Shown piece after piece: positions 51,105-58,876 of a stretch of DNA of 64,000 bases. The stretch is from Streptomyces sp. NBC_00335 (GTDB lineage Bacteria > Actinomycetota > Actinomycetes > Streptomycetales > Streptomycetaceae): NCBI RefSeq assembly GCF_036127095.1, contig NZ_CP108006.1, positions 310,001 to 374,000 of the forward strand, given 5' to 3'. Both the position numbers and the translations under genes were made by a program. How positions within the stretch are numbered: position 1 is the stretch's first letter; each line of letters begins with the position of its first letter. Below the pieces are notes generated by a model. The model did no database searches, was not told where the DNA came from, and worked only from the letters and a program-made list of their open reading frames with translations.

Positions 51105-51767
51105 GTGGAGCCGTCCCCCACACGAGAACAGCCCCGGCGCCGCACCCCGCAGGCGCAGCGCACCCCGCAGGCGCAGCGCAAGTCCGAGAGCCGCGCCCGC
51201 CTCATCGACGCGGCGGCCGACCTCTTCGCCCGCAAAGGGTTCCACGCCGTCTCCGCCGAGGCCGTCGCCGAGGCGGCCGGGCGCACCACGGGCGCGCTCT
51301 ACAGCCATTTCGGCGGCAAGGAGGGCCTGCTGCTGGCGCTCCTGGAGGTGTGGAAGGAGCGCACCAGCGAGGAGCTGGCCGCCGAGATCGCGGCCGGCGA
51401 CCCGGCCGACCCCGCCGTCCACTTCTCCGCGATGTGGGGCAGCCTCACCCGCCCGCACCCCGAGCACGGCGACTCCTGGCTGCTGCTGGAGACGGAGCTG
51501 TGGCTGCACGCCGCCCGCGGCCCCCTCATCGGGGACCGGCTCGCCCAGCGGTACACCGAGGTCCGCGCCCAGCTCGGCGAGGGCCTGGCCGACTGGGCCG
51601 AGGCCACCGGCACCCCCCTGCCCCGTACGCCGGAGGAGACGGGCACCCTCGTGCTCGGCATCCTCCTGGGACTCGCGATGCAGCACCGTCTCGAACCGGG
51701 CGCCGTCCCCGACGCGCTCGTCGTCGAGGCCCTCGGCGCCGTCCTGGGACTCGGCAGGGCCTGCTGA
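51105..51767 (+). CDS. TetR-family regulator of the P450 gene
   Basis: A 220-residue TetR protein starting GTG 51105 after GGAGG. The disordered N-terminus contains RTPQAQ twice, from an exact 18-bp tandem duplication (51141-51176). The helix-turn-helix is SRARLIDAAADLFARKGFHAVSAEAVAEAAGRTTGALYSHFGGKEGLLLALLEVW, residues about 28-80. The ligand domain is all helical, with a TetR_C-like WLLLETELWLHAARGPL. It is followed by a cytochrome P450 gene after 95 bp. It probably represses itself and the P450, and possibly the divergent FUSC exporter, through the palindrome at 50955-50978. Confidence 0.92.
   Translation: MEPSPTREQPRRRTPQAQRTPQAQRKSESRARLIDAAADLFARKGFHAVSAEAVAEAAGRTTGALYSHFGGKEGLLLALLEVWKERTSEELAAEIAAGDPADPAVHFSAMWGSLTRPHPEHGDSWLLLETELWLHAARGPLIGDRLAQRYTEVRAQLGEGLADWAEATGTPLPRTPEETGTLVLGILLGLAMQHRLEPGAVPDALVVEALGAVLGLGRAC
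51141..51176. repeat. Exact 18-bp in-frame tandem duplication
   Basis: CGCACCCCGCAGGCGCAG occurs twice in direct succession inside the TetR N-terminus and adds six residues (RTPQAQ). Length may vary between strains. Confidence 0.9.
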
Positions 51768-51774
51768 CCCGTAG

Positions 51775-51858
51775 ACCCCGATCCGTCCGACCCTGCCGTA
51801 CAACCCCGATCCGTACGACCCCGCCGCGCCACCCCGATCCGTCCGACGAAGGGAACCG
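51775..51858. repeat. 28-bp tandem repeat between TetR and P450 genes
   Basis: ACCCCGATCCGTCCGACC-like units begin at 51775, 51803 and 51831 (period 28, nearly three copies) and fill the gap up to the P450 ribosome site (GAAGGGA). The CCCCGATCCG core echoes the CCCGATA half-sites upstream of the operon. Confidence 0.85.
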
Positions 51859-51862
51859 TCCC

Positions 51863-53080
51863 GTGCTGCCCACCGGCGAAATAGACCTCCTCGAGGACAC
51901 CTGGGCCCGTGAGGTCCCGCACGCCCAGTTCACCCGGCTGCGCCGCGAGGACCCGGTCCACTGGCACGAGGTGCCGGGTCCGCACGCCGGCTTCTACGCC
52001 GTCACCCGGCACGCCGACGTGAAGGCCGTCAGCCGCGACCCCGAGCTGTGGTCCACCGAACTCGGCTCGTTCATGATCCGCGACCAGAACCCCGAGTCCC
52101 TGGAGACCCTGCGCCTGGTCCTCCTGGGCATGGACGCCCCGCGCCACTCCCGGTACCGCTCGCTGGTCAGCGCGGGTTTCACGCCCCGGGTCGTACGCAG
52201 GCTCGCGGCCCGGATCCAGGAGCGGGCGGTCACCCTGGTGGAGCGCGCGGTCACCCCGGGCCGGGACATGGACTTCGTCGCGGAGGTCGCCGCGTGGCTG
52301 CCGATCCAGACGATCTGCGAGATGGTCGGCGTGCCCGAGGGGGACGAGCGGCTGATCTTCGACTGGAGCAACCGGATGGCGGGCTCCCAGGACCCCGAGC
52401 TCTCGGCCGGCAAGCACGACAGCGATCTCGCGGCCGCCGAGATCTACGCCTACTGCGACGCGCTGGCCGACGAGCGGCGGGCCCGCCCCCGCGAGGACAT
52501 CCTCTCGACGCTGGTGCACGCCGAGGTCGACGGGGACCGGCTGTCGCCGGACGAGATCAACATGTTCTTCGTACTGCTCTGCGTCGCGGGCAACGAGACC
52601 ACCCGCAACCTGCTCTCCGGTGCCCTGATCGCCCTGATCGACCACCCTTCGGCGCGCGCCGAGCTGGCCGCGGCCCCCGAGGACGAGGCCCTGTGGACCA
52701 CGGCGACGGAGGAGTTCCTGCGCTGGGGCGGTTCCATCCACAACTTCCGGCGCACCGCCACCCGTGACACCGTCCTGCACGGGCGGCCCGTCGCCGAGGG
52801 GCAGAAGGTGGTCACGTACTACACCTCCGCCAACCGCGACGAGGAGGTCTTTGCCGACCCCTTCGCCTTCGACATCCGCCGCACCCCGAACGAACACCTC
52901 ACCTTCGGGGGCGGCGGTCCCCACTTCTGCCTGGGGGCCGGCCTCGCACGCACCCAGATCAAGGCCCTGGTCCGGGAGCTCCTGCGGCGCCATCCGGAGG
53001 TGTCCCTCACGGGGGAGGTACGCCGCCTGCGCTCGGACTTCATCAACGGGGTCAAGTACCTCCCCGTCCGTTTCGGATAG
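51863..53080 (+). CDS. Cytochrome P450
   Basis: A 405-residue soluble bacterial P450. GTG 51863 has GAAGGGA 8 nt upstream. The I-helix oxygen-activation motif is AGNETT (242-247), the ExxR pair is E284/R287, and the heme loop FGGGGPHFCLGAG carries ligand Cys356. The INMFFVLLCVAGNETTRNLLSGAL helix resembles CYP124/125/142-like lipid or steroid hydroxylases, but the substrate cannot be assigned. No ferredoxin or ferredoxin reductase gene is adjacent, so electrons come from elsewhere. It is co-transcribed with its TetR repressor, pointing to xenobiotic or metabolite-inducible oxidation. Confidence 0.95.
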   Translation: MLPTGEIDLLEDTWAREVPHAQFTRLRREDPVHWHEVPGPHAGFYAVTRHADVKAVSRDPELWSTELGSFMIRDQNPESLETLRLVLLGMDAPRHSRYRSLVSAGFTPRVVRRLAARIQERAVTLVERAVTPGRDMDFVAEVAAWLPIQTICEMVGVPEGDERLIFDWSNRMAGSQDPELSAGKHDSDLAAAEIYAYCDALADERRARPREDILSTLVHAEVDGDRLSPDEINMFFVLLCVAGNETTRNLLSGALIALIDHPSARAELAAAPEDEALWTTATEEFLRWGGSIHNFRRTATRDTVLHGRPVAEGQKVVTYYTSANRDEEVFADPFAFDIRRTPNEHLTFGGGGPHFCLGAGLARTQIKALVRELLRRHPEVSLTGEVRRLRSDFINGVKYLPVRFG

Positions 53081-53138
53081 CGGCCCCGGGACCTTCGGCC
53101 CTCCGGGAGCACCCGACGCCCCTGTTACAGTGGTCGGC

Positions 53139-53248
53139 AGCGAAGGGGAGTAGTCCCGAAAACCGCTGGTCGACATACTGGACGCCTCGACGGGTCCCGG
53201 CCACCGGGCCACCGCGCTTCACGTGCGGGGCGGACGAGACCTTCGGCC
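53139..53248 (+). ncRNA. yybP-ykoY manganese riboswitch
   Basis: A GCGAAGGGGAGTAG loop-1 motif lies at 53140-53153, followed by GTCGACATACTGG near 53170 and GACGAGACCTTCGG near 53234-53246. These match, in order, the conserved parts of the yybP-ykoY aptamer (AAGGGGAGUAG, GACAUAC, AGACCUU). GAAGG pairs with CCTTC to close the P1 helix. A TACAGT -10-like element at 53126-53131 places the transcript start just upstream. A CCCAC/GTGGG hairpin near 53263-53280 may be the expression platform. The downstream gene is a GDT1-type cation transporter, exactly as expected. Confidence 0.85.
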
Positions 53249-53380
53249 AAGGCATGACCCGTCCCACATCACCGTGTGGGCCGCTTCGTCGTGCCGGGCC
53301 GAGTGGTTCTTCCCGTCGCCTCCCGCTGGGTGCCGATCCGAGCCATCAGAGCCCGGCTCCAGCAGAAAGCAGCACCCGGA

Positions 53381-53965
53381 ATGGCTCTCGACCCCGTGGC
53401 GATCTTCACCGCCTTCGGTCTGATCTTCCTTGCCGAGCTCCCCGACAAGACCATGTTCGCCTCGCTGGCCATGGGCACCCGGATGCGGCCGCTGTACGTG
53501 TGGTTCGGCACCTCCGCCGCGTTCATCGTGCACGTGGCCATCGCGGTCGGTGCCGGAAGCCTGATCGGCATGCTGCCGAACATGGCCGTCAAGCTGACCT
53601 CCGCCGCCCTGTTCGCCTTCGGCGCCGTCGTCATGCTGCGCTCCGGGGCGGACGACGACGAGGCGGACTCGGCGGCCAAGGCCGTCACCGGCTTCTGGCC
53701 CGTATTCGCCACGGCGTTCATGGCCGTCTTCATCGGCGAATGGGGTGACCTGACGCAGATCACCACCGCCAACCTCGCCGCCACCAACGGCTGGCTGCCC
53801 ACCGCGATCGGTTCCGCCGCGGCCCTCATGTCGGTCTCCGCCCTCGCCCTGGTCGTGGGCCGGTTCATCGCCAAGCGGGTTCCCCTCAAGACCGTCCAGC
53901 GCTTCGGCGCCCTCTGCATGGCCGTCCTGGCCGTCTGGACGCTCGTCGAGGCCTTCACCGGCTAG
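53381..53965 (+). CDS. TMEM165/GDT1 (UPF0016) family Mn2+ transporter
   Basis: A 194-residue membrane protein with six spans, starting ATG 53381. The two family signatures E-x-x-D-K/L-T are present: AELPDKTMFA (E19, D22, K23, T24) and GEWGDLTQI (E120, D123, T125). This cation/Ca2+ exchanger family moves Mn2+ and Ca2+ across membranes. Upstream in-frame codons from 53276 would be translated through the riboswitch and are rejected as start. The manganese riboswitch in the 5' leader suggests that the gene is switched on at high Mn2+ for export. Confidence 0.92.
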   Translation: MALDPVAIFTAFGLIFLAELPDKTMFASLAMGTRMRPLYVWFGTSAAFIVHVAIAVGAGSLIGMLPNMAVKLTSAALFAFGAVVMLRSGADDDEADSAAKAVTGFWPVFATAFMAVFIGEWGDLTQITTANLAATNGWLPTAIGSAAALMSVSALALVVGRFIAKRVPLKTVQRFGALCMAVLAVWTLVEAFTG

Positions 53966-53975
53966 ACCACAGCCG

Positions 53976-54755
53976 TCACTGCGCCGGCGGCAAGGCCTTG
54001 AGCAGGGCGAAGACCGCCCCGCTCGGGTCGGCCAGCCAGGCGATCCGCCCCACGTCGGGCACGTCCGCGCCCGGCATCAGCACCGCGCCGCCGGAGGTCC
54101 GCGCGGCGCCCACCACTGCGTCCACGTCCGCGACCGCGAAGTACGGCACCCAGCGCGCGTCGCTCTCCCCCTCCATCAGCGGCGCCACCCCGCCGAAGGA
54201 GCCGTCCTCCTGGTCCCCGTCGGCGGTGCTGAGCACCTGGTAGGTCATGCCGGGCGCCTCCATCTCCCGTGCGCGCATCCCGAAGAGGGCTCCGTAGAAG
54301 GCGAGCGCCGCCGTCGGATCCGGGACGTGCAGCTCGACCCAGCACAGCGAGTTGTCGGCGGAGGTCAGCTCCAGTCCCGGTGTCCGGCCCGGCTGCCAGA
54401 CGGCGAACTCGGCGCCCTGCTGATCGGTGTACTGCGCGAGCCACCCCTCCCCCATGACGTCCATCGGCTCGACGCGGACGGCGCCCCCGCCGTCGCGCAC
54501 GCCACGGGTGGTGGCCTCCAGGTCGTCGGTCCGGAAGTACACGGTCCACGCGGAGGTCGCCCCCGGGTCGAGCTGCCCGACCGCGGCGACGTTCTTCCCG
54601 TCCGCCCGGAAGAACCCGTACCCGCCGGTCTCGGGTCCGAGCAGGTGGAACTCCCAGCCGAAGACGGCCCGGTAGAAGGCCGCGGCCCGGGGGATGTCGG
54701 GGCTCCCGAGGTCGATCCAGTTGGGCGAGCCGGTGCGGTAGTCGGTACCGAGCAT
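53976..54755 (-). CDS. VOC-family protein with two glyoxalase-like domains
   Basis: A 259-residue protein starting MLGTDYRTGSPNWIDLGSPDIPRAAAFYRAVFGWEF. AGGAGG lies 5 nt before ATG 54755. The second VOC domain begins near residue 135 (LCWVELHVPDPTAALAFYGALFGMRA). Each has the beta-alpha-beta-beta-beta module used in glyoxalase, dioxygenase and antibiotic-binding proteins. Metal ligands are not obvious; similar Streptomyces proteins are often called hydroxylases, but the activity is unproven. It is convergent with the GDT1 gene, 10 bp apart. Confidence 0.9.
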   Translation of the reverse strand: MLGTDYRTGSPNWIDLGSPDIPRAAAFYRAVFGWEFHLLGPETGGYGFFRADGKNVAAVGQLDPGATSAWTVYFRTDDLEATTRGVRDGGGAVRVEPMDVMGEGWLAQYTDQQGAEFAVWQPGRTPGLELTSADNSLCWVELHVPDPTAALAFYGALFGMRAREMEAPGMTYQVLSTADGDQEDGSFGGVAPLMEGESDARWVPYFAVADVDAVVGAARTSGGAVLMPGADVPDVGRIAWLADPSGAVFALLKALPPAQ

Positions 54756-54902
54756 GGGTTCCTCCTGCGAAGGGGTTTCGCATGCGAGGTACCCGCACGG
54801 CGGCCCCTCACCCCGCTCTCCCCTCCCACCGCCACACGTACGGGTACCCCCGGCGCACCGCATTCGGCCGGTGCGCGCCTCGGCGTCCCACCGGTCCGGC
54901 TC

Positions 54903-55583
54903 CTAGTACGGACCGCCGCGGACCAGCACGCTGCCCTGGTGGCGCGGGCGGTCGCCCCGGTCGTGGGCCGCGTCGGAACGGTCGGCGGGGGCCGAGAGCC
55001 CGGCGAGGGTCCGCAGGGTCTCCAGACCGGCCATGACCTCGTCACGGCGTGCCGCGGACTTCATCCAGGCCGGCAGCCGGGCGAACATCGACAGCGTCGG
55101 GGAGGTGTGCCGTTCCCGCAGCCGGGCGCCCACGTAGGCGGCGAGGGCTTCGACGTGCTCCAGGTCGTAGGCCCACAGGATCCGTCCCGCGCAGCGGGTC
55201 TGCAGCCAGAGCGGACGCCGGAAGAACGGGTCCTCGGTGCCGCCGACCGAGACCCCGACCAGGGCGGGCCCCCGCTGCTGTGCCGTCCAGTCGGCAAGGG
55301 CCCCGCAGCCCCCACAGACGAGGCGGCGGGGCTCGAAGAGCAGGTGCCGGACGTACTTCGGCTCCGCGAGCCCGGGCCGCGGCACGACGAGGGCGCGTCC
55401 GCCGCACCCCGGGCAGACCACGAGCACCCGGCCGGTGAACTGGGCCAGCCACGTGCCGTGGTCCCGATGGCGGACCGGTTCGGTGGTCGCGGTCTCGGAA
55501 CTCGCCGAGGAAGAGGAGGGCGAGGAGGGAGGGTTCGATGAGGGAGGGGTCGACGAGGAGGGAGGGGAAGGCATGGGGGACAT
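54903..55583 (-). CDS. Hypothetical protein with zinc-ribbon cysteines
   Basis: A 226-residue protein starting MSPMPSPPSS at ATG 55583 with a purine-rich GGAGGGG upstream. The N-terminus is a long Ser/Pro low-complexity tract. The core has two CxxC knuckles, VVCPGCGGRALVVP and LVCGGCGALADW, which together form a zinc ribbon (residues about 73-110). A conserved region GVSVGGTEDPFFRRPLWLQTRCAGRILWAYDLEHVEALAAYVGARLRERH follows. I recognise this as a conserved actinobacterial protein type without known role. It follows the sigma factor gene on the same strand with a 41-bp gap, so it may belong to that operon. Confidence 0.8.
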   Translation of the reverse strand: MSPMPSPPSSSTPPSSNPPSSPSSSSASSETATTEPVRHRDHGTWLAQFTGRVLVVCPGCGGRALVVPRPGLAEPKYVRHLLFEPRRLVCGGCGALADWTAQQRGPALVGVSVGGTEDPFFRRPLWLQTRCAGRILWAYDLEHVEALAAYVGARLRERHTSPTLSMFARLPAWMKSAARRDEVMAGLETLRTLAGLSAPADRSDAAHDRGDRPRHQGSVLVRGGPY

Positions 55584-55624
55584 GCTGCCAGCCCCTCCCC
55601 CGCCGGTCAGGTGCCGCCCGGCGC

Positions 55625-56536
55625 TCACCGCAGGGTGGGCGTGGTCTCGGTTCCGATGTGGGACAGCTTCTCCGGGTTGCGGACGAAGTAGAGGCCGGTG
55701 ATGCGGGTGTCCTCGACGTGGAAGGCGATGACTCCGTCGAACTCCCCGTCGATGTGGACGGCCAGGGCCGGGGTGCCGTTGACCATGGTGGGGGCGAGGG
55801 AGAACGAGATGCCGCCCTTGTCGGCCTTGCCCGACATGCCGGCGAAGACGCGGGCCACGCTGACGGCGCCGACGATCGGCCGCAGTGCGGCGTGCTTGAT
55901 GCCGCCGCCGTCGCCCATGTAGACGACCTCGGGGGCGAGCACGTCGAGGAGGCCCTGCAGGTCCCCGGTTTCGAACGCCCGCCGGAACGATTCCACGGCT
56001 GCCCGGGTCTCTCTCGCGGAGACCGTCCGGCGGGGGCGGCGGGCGTCGACGTGCTTGCGGGACCGGTGCGCGATCTGCCGGACGGCCGCCGGTGTCTTGT
56101 CGACGGCGGTCGCGATCTCCTCGTAGTCGAGGCCGAACACCTCGCGGAGCACGAAGACGGCCCGCTCGGTCGGCCCGAGCGTCTCCAGGACCAGCATCAT
56201 CGCCATCGACATGCTCTCGGCCAGTTCCACGTCCTCGGCCACGTCCGGCGCCGTGAGCAGGGGCTCGGGCAGCCACTGGCCCACGTACGCCTCCTTGCGG
56301 CGGCTCATCGTCCGCAGCCGGTTCAGTGCCTGGCGGGTGGTGATCCGCACCAGGTAGGCGCGCGGATCGGTGACCGTGCCGAGATCGACGCCCGCCCAGC
56401 GCAGCCAGGTCTCCTGGAGGACGTCCTCGGCGTCGGCCGCCGAGCCGAGCATTTCGTAGGCGACGGTGAACAGCAGGTTGCGGTGGGCGACGAAGGTCTC
56501 GGTCGCCGTATCAGGGCCCTGCGAAGGGATGTCCAT
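55625..56536 (-). CDS. ECF41-group sigma factor with SnoaL-like C-terminal domain
   Basis: A 303-residue sigma factor: region 2 (FVAHRNLLFTVAYEMLGSAADAEDVLQETWLRWAG), region 4 (LGPTERAVFVLREVFGLDYEEIATAVDKTPAAVRQIAHRSRKHV), then an extension of about 120 residues with a SnoaL/NTF2-like fold. The ECF41 hallmarks are visible: WLPEP in the linker, DGGGI near residue 212 and the C-terminal NPEKLS motif. In this group the extension itself regulates the sigma factor, with no separate anti-sigma factor. It lies downstream of its usual type of partner, an oxidoreductase, whose promoter carries the ECF41 signature. Confidence 0.93.
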   Translation of the reverse strand: MDIPSQGPDTATETFVAHRNLLFTVAYEMLGSAADAEDVLQETWLRWAGVDLGTVTDPRAYLVRITTRQALNRLRTMSRRKEAYVGQWLPEPLLTAPDVAEDVELAESMSMAMMLVLETLGPTERAVFVLREVFGLDYEEIATAVDKTPAAVRQIAHRSRKHVDARRPRRTVSARETRAAVESFRRAFETGDLQGLLDVLAPEVVYMGDGGGIKHAALRPIVGAVSVARVFAGMSGKADKGGISFSLAPTMVNGTPALAVHIDGEFDGVIAFHVEDTRITGLYFVRNPEKLSHIGTETTPTLR

Positions 56537-56615
56537 GGTCAGTTCTCTTCCGTCAGTTTCCGTCGGCCTTCGGGCAGTTCGAATCCGTTCATGATCATCG
56601 GATCGGCCGTTCGGC

Positions 56616-57821
56616 TCAAGCGGTCTGTTCGGCGGCGGCCCTGATCCCGCTCTTCTCGGCTTCCAGACGCCGGCCGCGGGCGTCGCCTCCCGACACCCGG
56701 TGCAAGCCGTACGAACCCGGCTTGCCCGCCTCCTCGGCGAGGTGCTTGACGGTGCCCTTGCACACGACTTCCTTGAGCTTCGCGCCGGGCCGGCCGCCGA
56801 TGTGGAACCACAGCGCGGTGTCGTTCTTGTGGGCGAACTGGAAGATGCCGGCGCCCCGGCCCAGGCTGATGCACTGGCCGGCGAACACCGAGTTGAGGGT
56901 TTCCGGCTGCTCGCCCTCGATCCGGCTCAGCACCGTGTCGGCGACCCGCGCGCCCATCGGCGTCGCGGCCTGGCAGCTCATCCGCGGCGCCAGGCCCGAG
57001 GGCGCCGCCGAGTCCCCGGCCGCGAAAACGCGCCCGTCGTCCACGCTGGTCAGCGTCTCGTCCGTGAGGAGGCGGCCCAGGGCGTCGGTGCTCAGCCCGC
57101 TGCGCGCGGCCAGGTCCGGGACGCCGAAGCCGGCGGTCCAGATGGTCACCGCGGACGCCGGTTCGCGGCCGTCGGCGAGCCGGACGGCGTCGGCCGTCAC
57201 GGCCGTCACCTTGGTGTCCGGGCCTTCGAGCACGGTCACGCCGAGCGCCGTCAGCCGCCGGGCCACGGAGCGCCGCCCGCGGGCGTGCAGGTACGGGCCG
57301 AGGACCCCGCCGCAGACCAGGGTCACGGCCCGGCCCTGCTCGGCCAGTTCGGCGGCGGTCTCGATGCCGGTCGGACCGGCCCCGACCACCGTCACCGCGG
57401 CCGTCCGGGGCGCGGCGTCGAGGACCGGGCGCAGCCGCTGCGCGTCTTCCAGGGTGGCGATCGGGTGGGCGAACTCGGCCGCTCCCGGCACGGTCGGGTC
57501 CGCGCTGCCGCTGCCCACCGCGTAGACGAGGTAGTCGTAGGCGACCCGGCCTCCCGAGGCCAGGGTCACGCTGCGTTCGGCGGCGTCGATCCGTTCGACG
57601 GAGTCGACGCGCAGGGCCACCCCGTCGGCCAGGACCTTCTCGTACGCGACCACGGCGTCGTCGGTTCCGCCCGCGAGCTGGTGCAGGCGGATCCGCTCCA
57701 CGAAGACCGCACGCGGATTGACCAGCGTCACGGTGACGTCCTCGCGCTGCTTCAGGCGGTTGGCGGCCATCACTCCGGCGTATCCGCCGCCGATCACGAT
57801 CACCTGGGTGTTCTCGGTCAT
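56616..57821 (-). CDS. NAD(P)/FAD-dependent oxidoreductase of the ECF41 locus
   Basis: A 401-residue pyridine nucleotide-disulfide-type flavoprotein (NDH-2-like). ATG 57821 follows AAGGAG. FAD Rossmann motif VIVIGGGYAGVMAANRL at the N-terminus; second nucleotide motif VVGAGPTGIETAAELAEQG near residue 150; ATG-like VFAAGDSAAP near residue 280. There is no CxxxxC disulfide pair, so it acts as an NADH:acceptor or quinone-type reductase. It precedes the sigma factor by 79 bp and is the expected ECF41 target. The promoter is seen at 57859-57885. Confidence 0.92.
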   Translation of the reverse strand: MTENTQVIVIGGGYAGVMAANRLKQREDVTVTLVNPRAVFVERIRLHQLAGGTDDAVVAYEKVLADGVALRVDSVERIDAAERSVTLASGGRVAYDYLVYAVGSGSADPTVPGAAEFAHPIATLEDAQRLRPVLDAAPRTAAVTVVGAGPTGIETAAELAEQGRAVTLVCGGVLGPYLHARGRRSVARRLTALGVTVLEGPDTKVTAVTADAVRLADGREPASAVTIWTAGFGVPDLAARSGLSTDALGRLLTDETLTSVDDGRVFAAGDSAAPSGLAPRMSCQAATPMGARVADTVLSRIEGEQPETLNSVFAGQCISLGRGAGIFQFAHKNDTALWFHIGGRPGAKLKEVVCKGTVKHLAEEAGKPGSYGLHRVSGGDARGRRLEAEKSGIRAAAEQTA

Positions 57822-57858
57822 GGTGTCCGTCTCCTTCGTTTCGAGGGTTCGGACACAA

Positions 57859-57885
57859 GACACCGGCCGGCCGGCGGTTGTGACA
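57859..57885 (-). promoter_or_regulatory. ECF41-type autoregulated promoter
   Basis: On the minus strand: -35 TGTCACA (57885-57879), 16-bp spacer, -10 TGTC (57862-57859). The published ECF41 signature is TGTCACA-N16-CGTC, so only one base differs. It lies 38 bp upstream of the oxidoreductase start and also serves the sigma gene. Confidence 0.85.
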
Positions 57886-57937
57886 GCTTGCGCTCAACAT
57901 TCTTTTCGGTCGTTCCGAAGGGCTCTCGCCTCAGCGG

Positions 57938-58303
57938 TCAGCAGGCCTTCCCGGGACCGGCCGCCGTGGCCCGCAGCAGGTCCTGAAGGAGTGCGAAGTC
58001 GATCTTCTCGGGCTTGCGGAAGCGCAGGCAGCCCTTGCCCATGTCGTGGCCCGCGAGCCGCTCCGCGAAGGCTTCGCGGACGTCCTCGCGCAACAGGTAG
58101 ACGGAGATGTACTGCTTCTGGCTCGCGAAGGCGACCTCGCCGACGCCTTCCCGTTCGTACACGGGCATTCCGTACGCCATCACTTCGCCGAATCCGCGCA
58201 GTTCGGTACGGCACAGCTCGCGCAGCCGGGTCAGCGCCTCCCTGCGCTCCTCGGTGACCTCGGCGAGGTACGCGTCCACGTCTTCCGCCTTGCTCTGCAC
58301 CAT
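57938..58303 (-). CDS. DUF1801 protein
   Basis: A 121-residue protein: MVQSKAEDVDAYLAEVTEERREALTRLRELCRTELRGFGEVMAYGMPVYER, then VAFASQKQYISVYLL and GKGCLRFRKPEKIDFALLQDLL. These are DUF1801 (YdhG-like) motifs; the fold resembles iron-chaperone frataxin-like proteins, and some are annotated intracellular iron chaperones. It is soluble. It is divergent from the SRPBCC-ArsR pair, sharing the intergenic region with two palindromes. Confidence 0.9.
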   Translation of the reverse strand: MVQSKAEDVDAYLAEVTEERREALTRLRELCRTELRGFGEVMAYGMPVYEREGVGEVAFASQKQYISVYLLREDVREAFAERLAGHDMGKGCLRFRKPEKIDFALLQDLLRATAAGPGKAC

Positions 58304-58342
58304 GCACCCGAGCGTATGCGAACCCGCACCACCCGTCCTGGT

Positions 58343-58392
58343 GCAACCTCACGGTTGCGCGATGTGGAGCGACGTGCAACCCTGGAGTTGCA
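58343..58392. promoter_or_regulatory. Two ArsR-type operator palindromes
   Basis: GCAACC-TCAC-GGTTGC (58343-58358) and TGCAAC-CCTGGA-GTTGCA (58375-58392) share the GCAAC half-site and lie just upstream of the SRPBCC-ArsR operon, 38 bp before its start. They are probably bound by the ArsR product at 58873. Confidence 0.75.
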
Positions 58393-58429
58393 CTAAACCA
58401 CTCGATGGCTTGCGACGAAGGAGTCCCTG

Positions 58430-58876
58430 ATGAACGCGGACCGGATCGAACGCGACACCCTGATCGAAGCGTCCCTGGAGCGGGTCTGGTCCCTGGTGGC
58501 CGAGCCGGGCTTCTGGGTGGCCGACGAGGGGAGCCTGGCCGGCACGGTGGCCAGGGAAGGGGAGTCGGTCGTGGCGAGGAACAGCGAGTACGGAGAGTTC
58601 CCGGTACGGGTGGAGAAGGTCGAGCCGCCGACCTACCTGGCGTACCGGTGGGCCAGCGCCTTCCCCGGACAGGAGCTGCGCGAGGACAACAGCACCCTGG
58701 TGGAGTTCACGCTGAGCCGCGAGGGGGACAAGACGCGGCTCCGCGTCGTGGAGAGCGGGTTCGCGGCCCTGGCCGGGTCCGAGGAACTGCGCGACAAGGC
58801 GCTGAAGGACAACACGGGCGGCTGGCCGCAGGTGCTCGACGCCTTCAAGAAGCGCGTCGAACAACCGGCCGCGTGA
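58430..58876 (+). CDS. SRPBCC/AHSA1-like protein
   Basis: A 148-residue START-like protein: MNADRIERDTLIEASLERVWSLVAEPGFWVADEG..., YGEFPVRVEKVEPPTYLAYRWASAFPGQ, STLVEFTLSREGDKTRLRVVESGFAAL, NTGGWPQVLDAFKKRVE. This is the ASHA1/AHSA1 type commonly paired with an ArsR regulator. Its stop overlaps the ArsR start (GTGA), so both are made together. The ligand is unknown; the pair often responds to organic solutes or stress. Confidence 0.92.
   Translation: MNADRIERDTLIEASLERVWSLVAEPGFWVADEGSLAGTVAREGESVVARNSEYGEFPVRVEKVEPPTYLAYRWASAFPGQELREDNSTLVEFTLSREGDKTRLRVVESGFAALAGSEELRDKALKDNTGGWPQVLDAFKKRVEQPAA

Noticed and set aside
52764-53153. Small plus-strand frame after the P450
   Set aside because: Out-of-frame with the P450 heme region; no conserved sequence of its own.
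53276-53380. Upstream in-frame extension of the GDT1-family gene
   Set aside because: It would translate through the riboswitch expression region and adds an Arg/Val-rich segment not seen in the family.
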